The notes under the pieces: generated by a model
Database searches by the model: none
Told to the model about the DNA's origin: nothing
The model's input: the letters and a program-made list of their open reading frames with translations, nothing else
Shown: in pieces, positions 9,026-19,612 of the stretch
How positions within the stretch are numbered: the first letter of the stretch is position 1
Layout of the letters: each line of letters begins with the position of its first letter
Assembly: GCA_958295845.1 (NCBI GenBank)
Contig: OY282376.1
Coordinates: 4,477,022 to 4,541,021 of the forward strand
From: Caldilineaceae bacterium
Lineage (GTDB): Bacteria > Chloroflexota > Anaerolineae > Caldilineales > Caldilineaceae
Direction of reading: 5' to 3'
DNA: 64,000 nt
Translations under genes and position numbers: made by a program

Positions 9026-10087
9026 ATGGGGAACGGTCGAGCCACGGATTTCTCCAACTCTCACTTTGAAGATGTGCATGCAGCGCCGATGCCCAGGCGT
9101 AGGTTCGGGTACCGGGGGAATGTGGGCGATATTGAGCTGCTCAATGACGGCCGCCTTCTGCTATCTTACTCTGTCAACAGGGAGGACACAGGGGATGGCG
9201 CTGAGGCTGGTGACATAGAAGGACGCATTACGCATGATCTGGGCAAGAGCTGGGGTGAGCCATTCCAGCTGATTGAAGGCCCGAAGCCCTTTCGCAAGAG
9301 TGAGGAGTACCGGCATCCCGGTTTTCTGCGACTGGCGAGTGGCCAGTTGCTGTTGACTTACATCTACTTTGCCGGTTCACATCCCCGTTTCGCACACACT
9401 TATTACAGGCGGTCGATCGACGACGGCGCGACATGGGGCGACCAGTATGTCGTCACGCCTCATGCCGGTACCAATCATGTTTTCAATGACAAGCTGATCC
9501 AACTGCCTTCGGGTCGGATTCTTGCGCCGTGCGAGAGGGAGATCAGGGAGGAGGGCGGAGACCACCGGGGGTATGTAAGCGCGGTCTTCTATTCCGATGA
9601 CGACGGCTATTCCTGGCAGCAGTCGGTGAATGTGGTCGATACGCTGCCGGTGGAGGCGCAGGAGCCACATGTTGTGTCTTTGCGCGACGGCCGGGTGATG
9701 ATGCTTTGCCGGACGTACAGCGGCTACGTGGTCCGATCCTACTCCGACGATGAGGGGGTTACCTGGTCGCAGGGCGAGGCGGTGCGCAGTTTGACGCTCT
9801 CTACCAACTCGTCGGCGCTCAACGTCAAACGGATTCCTGCTACCGGCGACCTGCTATTGCTGCGTTCGACCGGCACTAAGGACAGACTGCGGACGCCGTT
9901 CGTTTCTACAGTCTCAAGGGATGAGGGCGTTACGTGGATACACGAACGGGCGATCGGCTCTGATCCTGATGACGACTATGGCTATCCGAGTCTGACTTTC
10001 GTCGACAATTTGGCGTTGATCAGCTATCACAAGCGCGATGGCATCTATGTGGCGCGAATCGGACTTGACTGGTTCTATGGAGAGTAG
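9026..10087 (+). CDS. Sialidase-like BNR/Asp-box beta-propeller protein
   Basis: 353 residues with repeated Asp-box motifs typical of the six-bladed sialidase fold: DLGKSWG, SDDDGYSW, SDDEGVTW and SRDEGVTW. An early Arg-rich segment (RRRFGYRG) and a RHPGFLRL segment fit the family's arginine positions. No signal peptide is visible, so it may act in the cytosol or leave by another route. A strong ribosome site (GAGGGAAGG) precedes the ATG. Many such proteins are annotated exo-alpha-sialidase without proof of substrate, so only the fold is claimed with confidence. Confidence 0.8.
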   Translation: MGNGRATDFSNSHFEDVHAAPMPRRRFGYRGNVGDIELLNDGRLLLSYSVNREDTGDGAEAGDIEGRITHDLGKSWGEPFQLIEGPKPFRKSEEYRHPGFLRLASGQLLLTYIYFAGSHPRFAHTYYRRSIDDGATWGDQYVVTPHAGTNHVFNDKLIQLPSGRILAPCEREIREEGGDHRGYVSAVFYSDDDGYSWQQSVNVVDTLPVEAQEPHVVSLRDGRVMMLCRTYSGYVVRSYSDDEGVTWSQGEAVRSLTLSTNSSALNVKRIPATGDLLLLRSTGTKDRLRTPFVSTVSRDEGVTWIHERAIGSDPDDDYGYPSLTFVDNLALISYHKRDGIYVARIGLDWFYGE

Positions 10088-10106
10088 GATCAGTTGCTGG
10101 AACGAA

Positions 10107-10142
10107 AAGGCCGGGTCTTGGTAAAGACCCGGCCTTATTTTT
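10107..10142. terminator. Bidirectional terminator between the sialidase-like gene and atpC
   Basis: A perfect 13-bp stem (10107-10119 with 10124-10136) and 4-base loop, followed by ATTTTTCTC on the plus strand and TTTTCG on the minus strand. It sits between two convergent genes and can end both transcripts. Confidence 0.9.
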
Positions 10143-10158
10143 CTCTTGAAAAGAGGCG

Positions 10159-10592
10159 CTAGCCTTCATCCTCCACAAAGACACCCGGGCGGGTGCGGCG
10201 GCGACGGCGGGCGACCTTGAGTCGCAGCTGGCTGCGGCGGTAGGCGATCTCTACGGGTTGGCGCTCTTCGTCCGGCCGGGCGCGCAGGGCTTCTTCGGCG
10301 CGTTGCAGGGCTTCTTCGGCGCGGGCGATGTCGATCTCGTCAGCGCGTTCGGCTGAACGGGCCATTACGATCACTTTGTCCGGCAGCACTTCGACTACGC
10401 CGCCACTGACGGCGATGAATTCGGGCTCGCCGTTGGCACTGTGCAGGGTAAGCTCACCGATGTTGAGTGTCGTGAGCAGGGGGGCATGCCCAGCCAGTAC
10501 GCCCATCTCGCCCTCGACGCCGGGCATGGTGATCATCTCGACTTCGCCGCTGTACAGCTGGCGGCTGGGGGTTACGATTTCGACCAGAATCG

Positions 10593-10596
<4 letters not shown>
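10159..10596 (-). CDS. atpC: F-type ATP synthase epsilon subunit
   Basis: Part of the F1 central stalk. The beta-sandwich domain is clear (VEIVTPSRQLYSGEVEMITMPGVEGEMGVLAGHAPLLT), followed by the C-terminal helical hairpin rich in Glu/Ala (about residues 88-135) that can inhibit ATP hydrolysis. The length of 145 is typical, with a short Arg-rich tail. Its start overlaps the atpD stop by four bases, implying translational coupling. It is the last gene of the operon, ahead of the 10107 terminator. Confidence 0.95.
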
Positions 10597-12014
<1,418 letters not shown>

Positions 12015-12062
12015 GGTTTGCTCCGTTCTGCTATGGGAAGGGACCTCTCGGCCCGCTCAAAT

Positions 12063-12935
12063 CTATTCGAGTCCGATTGACCCGCCGATAATGTCCATCA
12101 ACTCGCGGGTGATGCCTTCCTGGCGCGCCTTGTTGTAGGTCAGAGTCAGCTCGTCCACGAGCTCATTGGCGGCTTCGGTGGCGTTGCGCATGGCGACCAT
12201 GCGGGCCGAGTGTTCGCTGGCGATACTTTCGTACAAAGCCTGCAGGATCTGCACCTCGGTGAAGCCAATCAGCACCTGCTCCAAAACTGCCTCGATGCTT
12301 GGCTCAAAAATGTAATCCGGCGGCATCGTTTCGGTTGTTGGGTCCGGAACGACGGGCAGGATCTGTTGCACTGTGGGCCGCTGGTTGAGCGTGTTGACAA
12401 AGTCGGTATAGATGAGATAGACCTCGTCGAATCGCTCCGAGCGAAAGTCATCGATAACGGTCCGGGAGATGGGGGCGATGTCGGCCGTGGCGAGGGTATC
12501 GGGAATGTTGGTGAATTCGGCCCGGATGACGGGATCGTAACGCAGGAGCCAGTCGCGGCCCTTTCTGCCAACGGCGACGACCTCTACTTCCCTCCCCTGG
12601 TCACGTTGCTGCTTGAGGAAGGCCGCTCCTTCCCGCAGCACGTTGGCGTTGAAGCCTCCGGCGAGCCCGCGATCGGCCGTGATCAGGATAATCCCAACCT
12701 TTTTGATTTCGGCTCTTGAGGTGATGAGCACATCCATGGTCCCGCCGCTTCCCTGCAGTCGGGCGATGTGGCTGAGCACTTCGTGGGCTTTTTCGGCGTA
12801 GGGGCGGGTCGCCATTACCTGCTGCTGGGCGCGGCGCATCTTGGATGCAGCCACGGCTTCCATCGCTCTCGTGACCTGAGCGATGTTTGTGACCGAGCGG
12901 ATGCGACGGCGAATCTCACGTGTGCTTGCCACCAA
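12063..12935 (-). CDS. atpG: F-type ATP synthase gamma subunit
   Basis: Rotor shaft of F1. The N-terminal helix (REIRRRIRSVTNIAQVTRAMEAVAASKMRRAQ) and the C-terminal helix (MRNATEAANELVDELTLTYNKARQEGITRELMDI) form the coiled coil of the central stalk. The 290-residue length is typical and no plant- or cyanobacterial-type redox insertion is present. It lies in standard order between atpA and atpD. Confidence 0.97.
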   Translation of the reverse strand: MVASTREIRRRIRSVTNIAQVTRAMEAVAASKMRRAQQQVMATRPYAEKAHEVLSHIARLQGSGGTMDVLITSRAEIKKVGIILITADRGLAGGFNANVLREGAAFLKQQRDQGREVEVVAVGRKGRDWLLRYDPVIRAEFTNIPDTLATADIAPISRTVIDDFRSERFDEVYLIYTDFVNTLNQRPTVQQILPVVPDPTTETMPPDYIFEPSIEAVLEQVLIGFTEVQILQALYESIASEHSARMVAMRNATEAANELVDELTLTYNKARQEGITRELMDIIGGSIGLE

Positions 12936-13008
12936 TGCCTCCTCAGACGCAGTGACCTATGGCGGGGTGCCGTGTTACTGCGCTGTTCACTGACAACTGA
13001 TTACGGGT

Positions 13009-14538
13009 CTATTCGGACCCAGTCCAGTTACTGTTGAACGTCTCCAGTGCCAAGCCCAGCGAATCGACCGATTCATCGGGAAGGTCTTGCGCGCGCAGGA
13101 TAGTCTGGCCAATCTCGGGATGGTTGGCGTCCATGTAGGCGTGCATCTCCAATTCCCAGCGCTTTACATCGGTAACGGCGACGTCGTCAACATAGCCGTT
13201 GGTCACGGCATAGAGACTCATGACCTGCTTATCCAACTGTAAAGGTTCGTACTGGGGTTGCTTCAGTGTTTCCTGGATGCGCTGGCCGCGATTGAGCTGG
13301 CGCTGGGTTGCCGCGTCGAGGTCGGAGCCGAACTGGGCAAAGGCGGCGAGCTCGCGGAACTGGCTGAACTCCAGCTTGAGGCGGCCGGCGACGCCTTTCA
13401 TGGCCCTGGTCTGGGCGGAGCTGCCAACGCGGCTGACGGAAAGGCCGACATTCATGGCGGGCCGAATACCGGCGTAGAACAGGTCGCCCTCCAGGAAGAT
13501 CTGGCCGTCGGTGATGGAAATCACGTTTGTGGGAATGTATGCCGACACGTCGCCGGCCTGGGTCTCGATGACAGGAAGGGCGGTCAGGCTGCCGCCGCCG
13601 AACTCCTCGTCGAGACGAGCGGCCCGCTCCAGCAGGCGGCTGTGGAGGTAGAAGACGTCGCCGGGGTAGGCCTCGCGGCCGGGCGGGCGCCGCAGCAGCA
13701 AGGAAACCTGACGGTAGGCCTGGGCGTGTTTGGAGAGATCATCGTAAACGATCAGCGCGTCGCGTCCCTGTTCCATGAACTCTTCGCCCATTGCACAACC
13801 GGCGTAGGGCGCCAGGAACTGCAGTGCGGCCGGATCTGCGGCAGAGGCGGTCACGACGATCGTGTGCTCCATCGCGCCGTGACTTTCCAAAATACCCACA
13901 ACCTGCGCCACCGTCGACTGTTTCTGACCGATGGCGACGTAGATGCAGATCAGGTCCTTGCCCTTTTGGTTGATAATCGTATCGATGGCGAGAGCGGTCT
14001 TGCCGGTCTGGCGGTCGCCGATGATCAACTCGCGCTGGCCGCGGCCGATGGGAATAAGTGCGTCGACAACGGTGACTCCGGTTTCGACGGGCGTGTCCAC
14101 GCCTTTGCGCAGCACGACGCCGGGAGCGATGCGCTCTACCGGACGCGTTGCGGTTGCGTCAATAGGGCCCTTGCCGTCGAGCGGTTGACCGACGGCGTTG
14201 ACCACGCGGCCGATCAGAGAGTCACCAACGGGGACGGAGGCCAGGCGGCCGGTGCTGCTGACCAGGTCTCCTTCTTCGATTTCGGTGTATTCGCCCATGA
14301 TGATGATACCGACGGAATCATCGTTCAGGTTTTGGGCGATACCGAGCACACCGGTCTTGTTAAACTCGACCAACTCACTGGCCATGACCCCTTGGAGGCC
14401 GGAAATGATGGCGATACCGTCACCGACTTCGACGACTTCGCCGACATCGACGCGGCTGGGGGCCGGCTGGAAGTTGAGGATCTGCTGTTTGAGCCGGTCG
14501 GTAAATTCCTGGGTCAGCTCTTCAGTCTGAACTGCCAT
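13009..14538 (-). CDS. atpA: F-type ATP synthase alpha subunit
   Basis: Non-catalytic nucleotide-binding F1 subunit of 509 residues. It has the P-loop GDRQTGKTALAIDTI, the DDLSKHAQAYRQ segment and the arginine-finger region LSVSRVGSSAQTRAMKGVAG, all intact. It follows atpH after a 95-base gap and precedes atpG. Confidence 0.98.
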   Translation of the reverse strand: MAVQTEELTQEFTDRLKQQILNFQPAPSRVDVGEVVEVGDGIAIISGLQGVMASELVEFNKTGVLGIAQNLNDDSVGIIIMGEYTEIEEGDLVSSTGRLASVPVGDSLIGRVVNAVGQPLDGKGPIDATATRPVERIAPGVVLRKGVDTPVETGVTVVDALIPIGRGQRELIIGDRQTGKTALAIDTIINQKGKDLICIYVAIGQKQSTVAQVVGILESHGAMEHTIVVTASAADPAALQFLAPYAGCAMGEEFMEQGRDALIVYDDLSKHAQAYRQVSLLLRRPPGREAYPGDVFYLHSRLLERAARLDEEFGGGSLTALPVIETQAGDVSAYIPTNVISITDGQIFLEGDLFYAGIRPAMNVGLSVSRVGSSAQTRAMKGVAGRLKLEFSQFRELAAFAQFGSDLDAATQRQLNRGQRIQETLKQPQYEPLQLDKQVMSLYAVTNGYVDDVAVTDVKRWELEMHAYMDANHPEIGQTILRAQDLPDESVDSLGLALETFNSNWTGSE

Positions 14539-14633
14539 AAGCGCTGTCCTTTATTGTACTTTACAGTTTTGAGGTTCCTGGCGGGCTTCTGCCACTATTC
14601 GTCAAGAACCGCAACTGACTACCAAATCCAAGT

Positions 14634-15131
14634 TTACCGCACCGAGGCTGCGACCATTTCGCGCAGGGACATCAGCCGGTTTGCGACTGTGTTGTCGATC
14701 AGCTGATCGCCGACGCGGATGCGTAGGCCGCCCATCAGGGATGGGTCAACATCGAAGCTGAAGACGATGTCTTCGCCGTACTGTGCGGTGATCCGTTGTC
14801 GAATCTGCTCTTGCTGGTCGTCACCCAACTCGACGGCGCTTGTGATATCAGCCGCCTGCGGCCCGGTCTCGCCGCGCAGGCTTGCGCCCAGGGCGGCAAC
14901 GACGCGCGGCAGGAGGGTTGCGTCGCCTTCCTGCACGAGCATTTTGACGAAGTTCTGCAGTTCCGGGGCGGCGTTGTCGGGAATCGCGGCATCGATAGCG
15001 TCTACATCGGCGCCGAGCTTCGGGTCCTGCGCGAGGGCATCGGCGACCTCGGTCAGCGTCGATTGCCACTGCTCGACGATAGCCTCGAGAATTGCCTGGG
15101 CGTATCGTTCGGCCGTCGCGCGCTCGCTCAT
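14634..15131 (-). CDS. atpH: F-type ATP synthase delta subunit
   Basis: Peripheral-stalk subunit joining F1 to subunit b. The N-terminal helical domain begins with the expected ERYAQAIL-type motif, and the C-terminal part has the conserved DPSLMGGLRIRVGDQLIDNTVANRL segment. The 165 residues are slightly short of the usual 175-180. Its start codon overlaps the atpF stop by four bases. Confidence 0.95.
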   Translation of the reverse strand: MSERATAERYAQAILEAIVEQWQSTLTEVADALAQDPKLGADVDAIDAAIPDNAAPELQNFVKMLVQEGDATLLPRVVAALGASLRGETGPQAADITSAVELGDDQQEQIRQRITAQYGEDIVFSFDVDPSLMGGLRIRVGDQLIDNTVANRLMSLREMVAASVR

Positions 15132-15643
15132 GAACCGCTCCCGTTTTGCTGGGCCAGATAATCGGCGACAAAGCGTTCCTGCTCTTCCTGGTTCGCCAGC
15201 TCGCGGCCGAGGATCTGCTCGGTGGCGGTGATGGCCAGGTCGGCGATCTGCTTTCTGGCGTCTGCCATAACAGCGGCCGTCTGCGCTTCGGCGTCGGCCT
15301 GGGCCTTCATGCGGATATCCTGGGCCTCTTGATCGGCGCGGCTGCGGACATCCTGTGCGATACGTTCGGCATCGCGAGTCGCCTGGGCGCGGACCTCTTG
15401 CGCCTCGCGGCGGGCCTCTTCGAGGATCCCCTGTTTCTCGGCTTCGGCTTCGGCGGCCGCGCTGGAAGCCTTATCTGCCTGTTCCAAACCCTCGGCGATG
15501 CGCTGTTTGCGCTGTTCGAGCATGTTCAGAACGGGTTTGTAGAGAAGCTGCTGCAAAATAACCATCAACAGACCGAAGTTGACGATCTGTGAGAGCAATA
15601 ACTGCCAACTGATACCTAACTTATCGAGAGCTTCCAAGGCCAA
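15128..15643 (-). CDS. atpF: F-type ATP synthase b subunit
   Basis: One N-terminal membrane helix (about residues 10-32, LLLSQIVNFGLLMVILQQLLY), then a long charged, Ala/Glu-rich helix typical of the peripheral stalk dimer. 171 residues. Only one b gene is present, so b2 homodimers are expected. It starts 108 bases after atpE and overlaps atpH. Confidence 0.95.
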   Translation of the reverse strand: MALEALDKLGISWQLLLSQIVNFGLLMVILQQLLYKPVLNMLEQRKQRIAEGLEQADKASSAAAEAEAEKQGILEEARREAQEVRAQATRDAERIAQDVRSRADQEAQDIRMKAQADAEAQTAAVMADARKQIADLAITATEQILGRELANQEEQERFVADYLAQQNGSGS

Positions 15644-15751
15644 CCTCCTGGATACACTGCAGTGGCTAGTGGTTCGCGGCCTATTGCTTCACCGGCCGTT
15701 TGAAGTGACCACTGGTCACTGACGACTGAACTCTGGCCACTGAGAACAGGT
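15644..15751. repeat. Short AC/GT-word spacer between atpE and atpF
   Basis: This spacer contains degenerate words such as TGACCACTGGTCACTGA. They match the heptamer words GGTCAGT/GGATAGT amplified at 26275-26344, and similar traces occur at 12950-13000 and 16010-16070. They may be remnants of the same repeat. Confidence 0.4.
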
Positions 15752-15979
15752 TTAGACGAACTTGACCAACAGAGAGATGACGAGCGCGTAAATGGCGACC
15801 GATTCACAGAAGGCGAAACCGAGCAGCATGTTCGTCTGCACAGTGTTGGTCACTTCAGGATTGCGGCCCATCGCTTCCATTGCTTTGGCGCCAATCAGAC
15901 CGATACCTACACCAGGGCCAATTGCGCCCAACCCGACAGCAAGAGCAGAACCCAGTTCCTTTGCGACTTCAACATCCAT
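15752..15979 (-). CDS. atpE: F-type ATP synthase c subunit
   Basis: Membrane rotor ring subunit of 75 residues forming two helices joined by the conserved RNPE loop (residues 39-42). The ion-carrying acid is E59, followed by S60 and Y64 as in Na+-type rings. However, the first-helix Gln that completes the Na+ site in Ilyobacter is Ile (I26 in GVGIG), so proton coupling is more likely. It lies between atpB and atpF as usual. Confidence 0.96.
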   Translation of the reverse strand: MDVEVAKELGSALAVGLGAIGPGVGIGLIGAKAMEAMGRNPEVTNTVQTNMLLGFAFCESVAIYALVISLLVKFV

Positions 15980-16074
15980 GAGTGTGAACTCCTTTTTCTA
16001 AACTGCAGTGATTATTGGTTCGTAATCAGTCTTACGAGTGGATTCCGGAGCAGTCCGGTCACTGGCAACTGATG

Positions 16075-17025
16075 TTAATGGTGATCGTCGTGGCTGACGG
16101 TGGCCATTGAGAAGAATGCCAAGGTCAGCAACATGAATACAAGCGCCTGGATGAATCCGATGAACAGTTCCAGCCCGTAGAATATACTGGGCAGGAGGAA
16201 GGTGACGAGAAAGGCCATCACGAGTAGTACAACTTCGCCGGCAAAGACATTGCCGAAGAGACGAAACGAGAAGCTGATGATCTTGGAGATTTCGGCGATC
16301 AGTTCGAAGATGCCAACCACGGCACCCATTCCGTCCTTGAACGGGTTCTTAAAGTACTTGGTGAAGTAGCGCATTCCCAGTGCCTGAACGCCGAAGAATT
16401 GGGTCATGAAGACGGAAATGAGGGCAAGCGCCAAGGTCATGTTCAGGTCGGCGGAGGGGCTGCGAAACAGGGGAACCAGAACCGGTTTGCCCTCTTCGGC
16501 GGCGGCAGCGACTGCAACTGCTTCGCCCCCAACCATTGCGAGCTGGCTGCCCAGTTCGGCCTGTGCGTGGCTTTCGGCGGGGCTATGGTAAATGCCGATT
16601 GAGCCGAAGCCGGGCAGCAGGCCTATATAGTTGCTGACCAGAACGAAGATGAAGATGGTGATCACCCAAGGGAAGAATTTGCGGCTGTTGGCGGAGCCAT
16701 GGCCGGCGATGCTCTGGGTCAGGTTCCACATGCCTTCGACCATCATCTCGACGATGTTCTGCCAAGCGCCAGGAATCTCCTTCATCCTGGAGACGGCGAA
16801 TACGGCCAGAAGGATGATGATAAGGTCGACAATGAGAGTCGTCAGCAGGCCGTTGGTGAACCACTTTGGCCCGTGTTCGAGAAGTGCTTCGGCCGCCAAT
16901 TCGACGTGGGGCGGGGGGGCATTGAAGAACGGCACCATGCTCAAGACGAGCAGCACAATGACGCCGATGGTCCCATTGCGAAGGCGTGCATTCGAGACGA
17001 AAGCTTGGAGAAGATTCTTGAACAA
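16075..17025 (-). CDS. atpB: F-type ATP synthase a subunit
   Basis: Membrane stator subunit forming the two ion half-channels. The essential arginine is visible in the SFSFRLFGNVFAGE helix. Other signatures are the NYIGLLPGFG segment and the C-terminal GFIQALVFMLLTLAFFS helix. At 316 residues it is longer than most (about 240-270). The extra length is an N-terminal stretch plus a periplasmic-type loop between helices (about residues 150-190). It is the first gene of the operon; no atpI precedes it. Confidence 0.96.
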   Translation of the reverse strand: MFKNLLQAFVSNARLRNGTIGVIVLLVLSMVPFFNAPPPHVELAAEALLEHGPKWFTNGLLTTLIVDLIIILLAVFAVSRMKEIPGAWQNIVEMMVEGMWNLTQSIAGHGSANSRKFFPWVITIFIFVLVSNYIGLLPGFGSIGIYHSPAESHAQAELGSQLAMVGGEAVAVAAAAEEGKPVLVPLFRSPSADLNMTLALALISVFMTQFFGVQALGMRYFTKYFKNPFKDGMGAVVGIFELIAEISKIISFSFRLFGNVFAGEVVLLVMAFLVTFLLPSIFYGLELFIGFIQALVFMLLTLAFFSMATVSHDDHH

Positions 17026-17206
17026 AATCTACCCTCCTATTAACGGCAATTCTTAGCTGACGGCTGCAGATACTGCTCCAAGAGTTGGGTAGGGGACGAA
17101 GAGATATCCTCTGACCAACTACCATTTTCGCGACCGCCCGCTGTATCGTTCGATCAGGGGGAATGAGAACAGTGGGGTCACTGAAATTCTTGAAAAAGTC
17201 AGTATC

Positions 17207-17236
17207 AGTATAAATTGGCGCGGAAGGATTGCGCAA
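17207..17236 (-). promoter_or_regulatory. Predicted promoter of the atp operon
   Basis: Reading the minus strand, TTGCGC (17231-17236) and TATACT (17207-17212) are separated by 18 bases, about 180 bases upstream of atpB. The rest of the 17026-17399 gap shows no gene. Confidence 0.45.
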
Positions 17237-17399
17237 ATTTTCACAGCGTTGATGAAGCAATTGTTTTTTGGCTTGCTCCACAGTTGGACGGGTATTGACT
17301 ACGCGAATTTTTTCCCGCTTTTGCGGCTGGCGGGCGGCGCCAGCGTTGGTTGCCGGGGTTGGCAGTCAGAAGCTGATATTTTAGAGGATGGTGAATCTG

Positions 17400-18404
17400 T
17401 CAGAAGTCATAGATGCTGATGGCGGAGGCGATGATAAAGAGGAGAGTGGTCGCCGCTATCAGCGTTCTGTTTTTGCGTAGGATTTCATTCCAGGTTGGGG
17501 GCGGCAACAGATCTGTGGTGGGATCTTTTCTGGCGTTTTCAGCGCCGAACAGGGCCTGCCGCATGTCGGCGATAGTGGGGGGGCGCTCGTCAGGGTGCAT
17601 GGCAAGCGCCTGGAAGACGGCCCGTTCCGTGCGCGTGGAGATGGCCGGATTCAGCTGGCGGAGGGGATCGAGCAGGCCAGATTTGAGGAAGCGCTCCTTG
17701 GCATCCTGCGGGGGCGTACCGGCCAAGAGGTGATATAGCGTCGCGCCGACGCTGTAGATATCTGAGCGCACATCGGTGTGACCGGTGTCGCCTCCATACT
17801 GCTCGAGGGGGGTATAGGCGACGGTGCCCCGCCCCTGAACGACCGTCACGGTGCGAGAGTCATCCGGCTGCAGCACTTTGACCAAGCCAAAATCAACCAG
17901 TTTCAGTCTGTTTTCGGGTGTGATCTTGATGTTACCCGGTTTGATGTCGCGGTGGAGCACAGGCGGGTCCTGGCTGTGCAGATATTCCAGGGCGTCCAGG
18001 AGTTGTGTGGCCCACAGCAGGACTTGGGCTTCGGAGAGGTGTTTATTCTGTCGCAGGGCTTCATTTACGATCTCTTGCAGATCACGGCCTTCGATGAAGT
18101 CCATGACCAGATATTCGCGCCCGTCCACGGAAAAGTAGTCGGAAACTTTGGGGAGGTTGGGATGATCGAGCCGGGCGAGAACGCTGGCTTCCTGGTAGAA
18201 CTGTTCAATCGTCTGTCCCAGATCCAGATCGGGCCCGCGCTGGTCGACGAGGAGGGCGGGGAGAATCTCTTTGATGGCGCAGACGCGCCCATCCAGGCGC
18301 AGGTCGTTGGCTTGGTAGACTGCGCCCATCCCGCCCTGACCCACCAGGCGGACGATCTCATAGCGTCCGCGTAGAATCGAATCTGAATCCAAAACTGTAG
18401 CCAA
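17400..18404 (-). CDS. Membrane-anchored Ser/Thr protein kinase (PknB type)
   Basis: A Hanks-type kinase of 334 residues. It has a Gly-rich loop GQGGMGAV (22-29), a Lys in VCAIKE (K45), catalytic HRDIKPGN with D153, and DFG at 171-173 followed by an activation loop rich in Ser/Thr. The kinase domain ends near residue 290. One membrane helix at about 313-331 sits at the very C terminus, leaving almost nothing outside, so there is no PASTA or other sensor domain. It lies divergent from an FHA-winged-helix protein at 18795, which is a natural candidate reader or substrate of its phosphothreonines. Confidence 0.92.
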   Translation of the reverse strand: MATVLDSDSILRGRYEIVRLVGQGGMGAVYQANDLRLDGRVCAIKEILPALLVDQRGPDLDLGQTIEQFYQEASVLARLDHPNLPKVSDYFSVDGREYLVMDFIEGRDLQEIVNEALRQNKHLSEAQVLLWATQLLDALEYLHSQDPPVLHRDIKPGNIKITPENRLKLVDFGLVKVLQPDDSRTVTVVQGRGTVAYTPLEQYGGDTGHTDVRSDIYSVGATLYHLLAGTPPQDAKERFLKSGLLDPLRQLNPAISTRTERAVFQALAMHPDERPPTIADMRQALFGAENARKDPTTDLLPPPTWNEILRKNRTLIAATTLLFIIASAISIYDF

Positions 18405-18594
18405 AAGACACCTCTGCGAAATTCCATGACCTCGGGAAACAGTCTGTCTCCAGAGGAAAAAGCTGCCGCCCGCTGCGCGCCAGTTCGTGATGCTTGGCCG
18501 CTTTGCATAGCGGCAGTCCGCTGAATTTGGCGCGACGGTGCGTCAAAGAGATCGTATTCTACTTCCGAGCTATGCGGTCATTTCTATAAAGTGG

Positions 18595-18623
18595 TTGACG
18601 TATATCACCCGCTTCGATATAAT
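18595..18623 (+). promoter_or_regulatory. Strong sigma70-type promoter for the FHA-winged-helix gene
   Basis: TTGACG (18595-18600), a 17-base spacer and a perfect TATAAT (18618-18623). About 170 bases of leader follow. A 12-base direct repeat (AGGATTCATACT) occurs twice at about 18698-18725 with a second TATAAT-like word, which could be a second promoter or an operator. Confidence 0.8.
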
Positions 18624-18794
18624 AAATTTCTCCCTCGGCATCGTTACGCCAAGTTCATGGAAGAATTATTGCCGCAGTCGTTGGGGGCTCGGATACCAGG
18701 ATTCATACTAAGGATTCATACTATAATAACAGCCGGAGAATTATGCAAGTGACGTTAAAACTTGCCTTGCATGCTATTTTTACGAGGAAAGGAA

Positions 18795-19523
18795 ATGACT
18801 CAAGAGGGTCCCAACGCTGAACAGCAGATTGTAGAGTCACGGAGTGTTCGACCCGTCGACAGGCAACGCGAGACGGCAATGCTTATCCTCCGCCACGGCA
18901 ACCAGACCGGCCAGGGCTGGCCGCTCAGCCGTACCACGCCCCTCATCATTGGGCGTCACGATGAATGCCACGTTACACTGCCGGACCGCCAGGTTAGCCG
19001 GAACCACGCCCGCATATTCTGGGACGGTTTCGGTTATTCGATTGAGGACCTGGGCAGCAAGAACGGAACCCACGTCAATGGTGTGGATATTGCCGATGGG
19101 TCGCATAGTTTGTCGGATGGTGACGAGGTGCAGATCGCGCTGCGATTCAAACTGTCCTTTGTGGACGACGAGGCGACTACCCCTCTGACGCTGGATTCCA
19201 GCGACAGCGAAGCGCAGTCTGAGACTGGGCTGCGCATTGAGGAGGAGACCCGGCAGGTGTGGCTGAACGGCTCGCTGCTGGAACCCCCTTTGAGCCTGCA
19301 TCAGTACCGGCTGCTGAGTGCCCTCTGGCATGAGGGAGGCGGGGTGATGACGCGTGAACAGATCGTTCAGGCGGTTTGGCCGGAGACCAGTGGGGCGGGT
19401 GTCAGCAAGCAGGCCATCGACGCACTAGTGCGCCGGTTGCGGGAACGGCTCTACGAGCACGACGAGAGATCCAACTTCATTGTAACAGTGCGCGGCCACG
19501 GGTTCCGGTTGGAGAATCCCTGA
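18795..19523 (+). CDS. FHA domain - winged-helix (OmpR/PhoB-type) DNA-binding protein
   Basis: A 242-residue putative transcription regulator. The N-terminal FHA domain (about 30-115) has the phosphothreonine-binding residues: GR (53-54), SRNH (68-71) and the NGTHVNG turn (90-96). The C-terminal domain (about 150-242) is an OmpR/PhoB-type winged helix (LSLHQYRLLSALW ... VSKQAIDALVRRLRERL ... VTVRGHGFRLE). The ATG at 18795 is preferred over upstream starts because AGGAAAGGA lies just before it. Domain order is the reverse of EmbR (winged helix first, FHA last). Regulation by the adjacent kinase is inferred. Confidence 0.88.
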   Translation: MTQEGPNAEQQIVESRSVRPVDRQRETAMLILRHGNQTGQGWPLSRTTPLIIGRHDECHVTLPDRQVSRNHARIFWDGFGYSIEDLGSKNGTHVNGVDIADGSHSLSDGDEVQIALRFKLSFVDDEATTPLTLDSSDSEAQSETGLRIEEETRQVWLNGSLLEPPLSLHQYRLLSALWHEGGGVMTREQIVQAVWPETSGAGVSKQAIDALVRRLRERLYEHDERSNFIVTVRGHGFRLENP

Positions 19524-19612
19524 CCGTAAGGGCGGGACGTGAGAGACGAGGCACCCTTTCTTGTCGTTCCTCCTTCCTTTTTGCGCGCCCAAGGAGCGAC
19601 GAATCAGGGTTG

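Noticed and set aside
13258..14706. 482-codon plus-strand open frame
   Set aside because: Antisense shadow of atpA; Gly/Asp/Ala-rich without family features.
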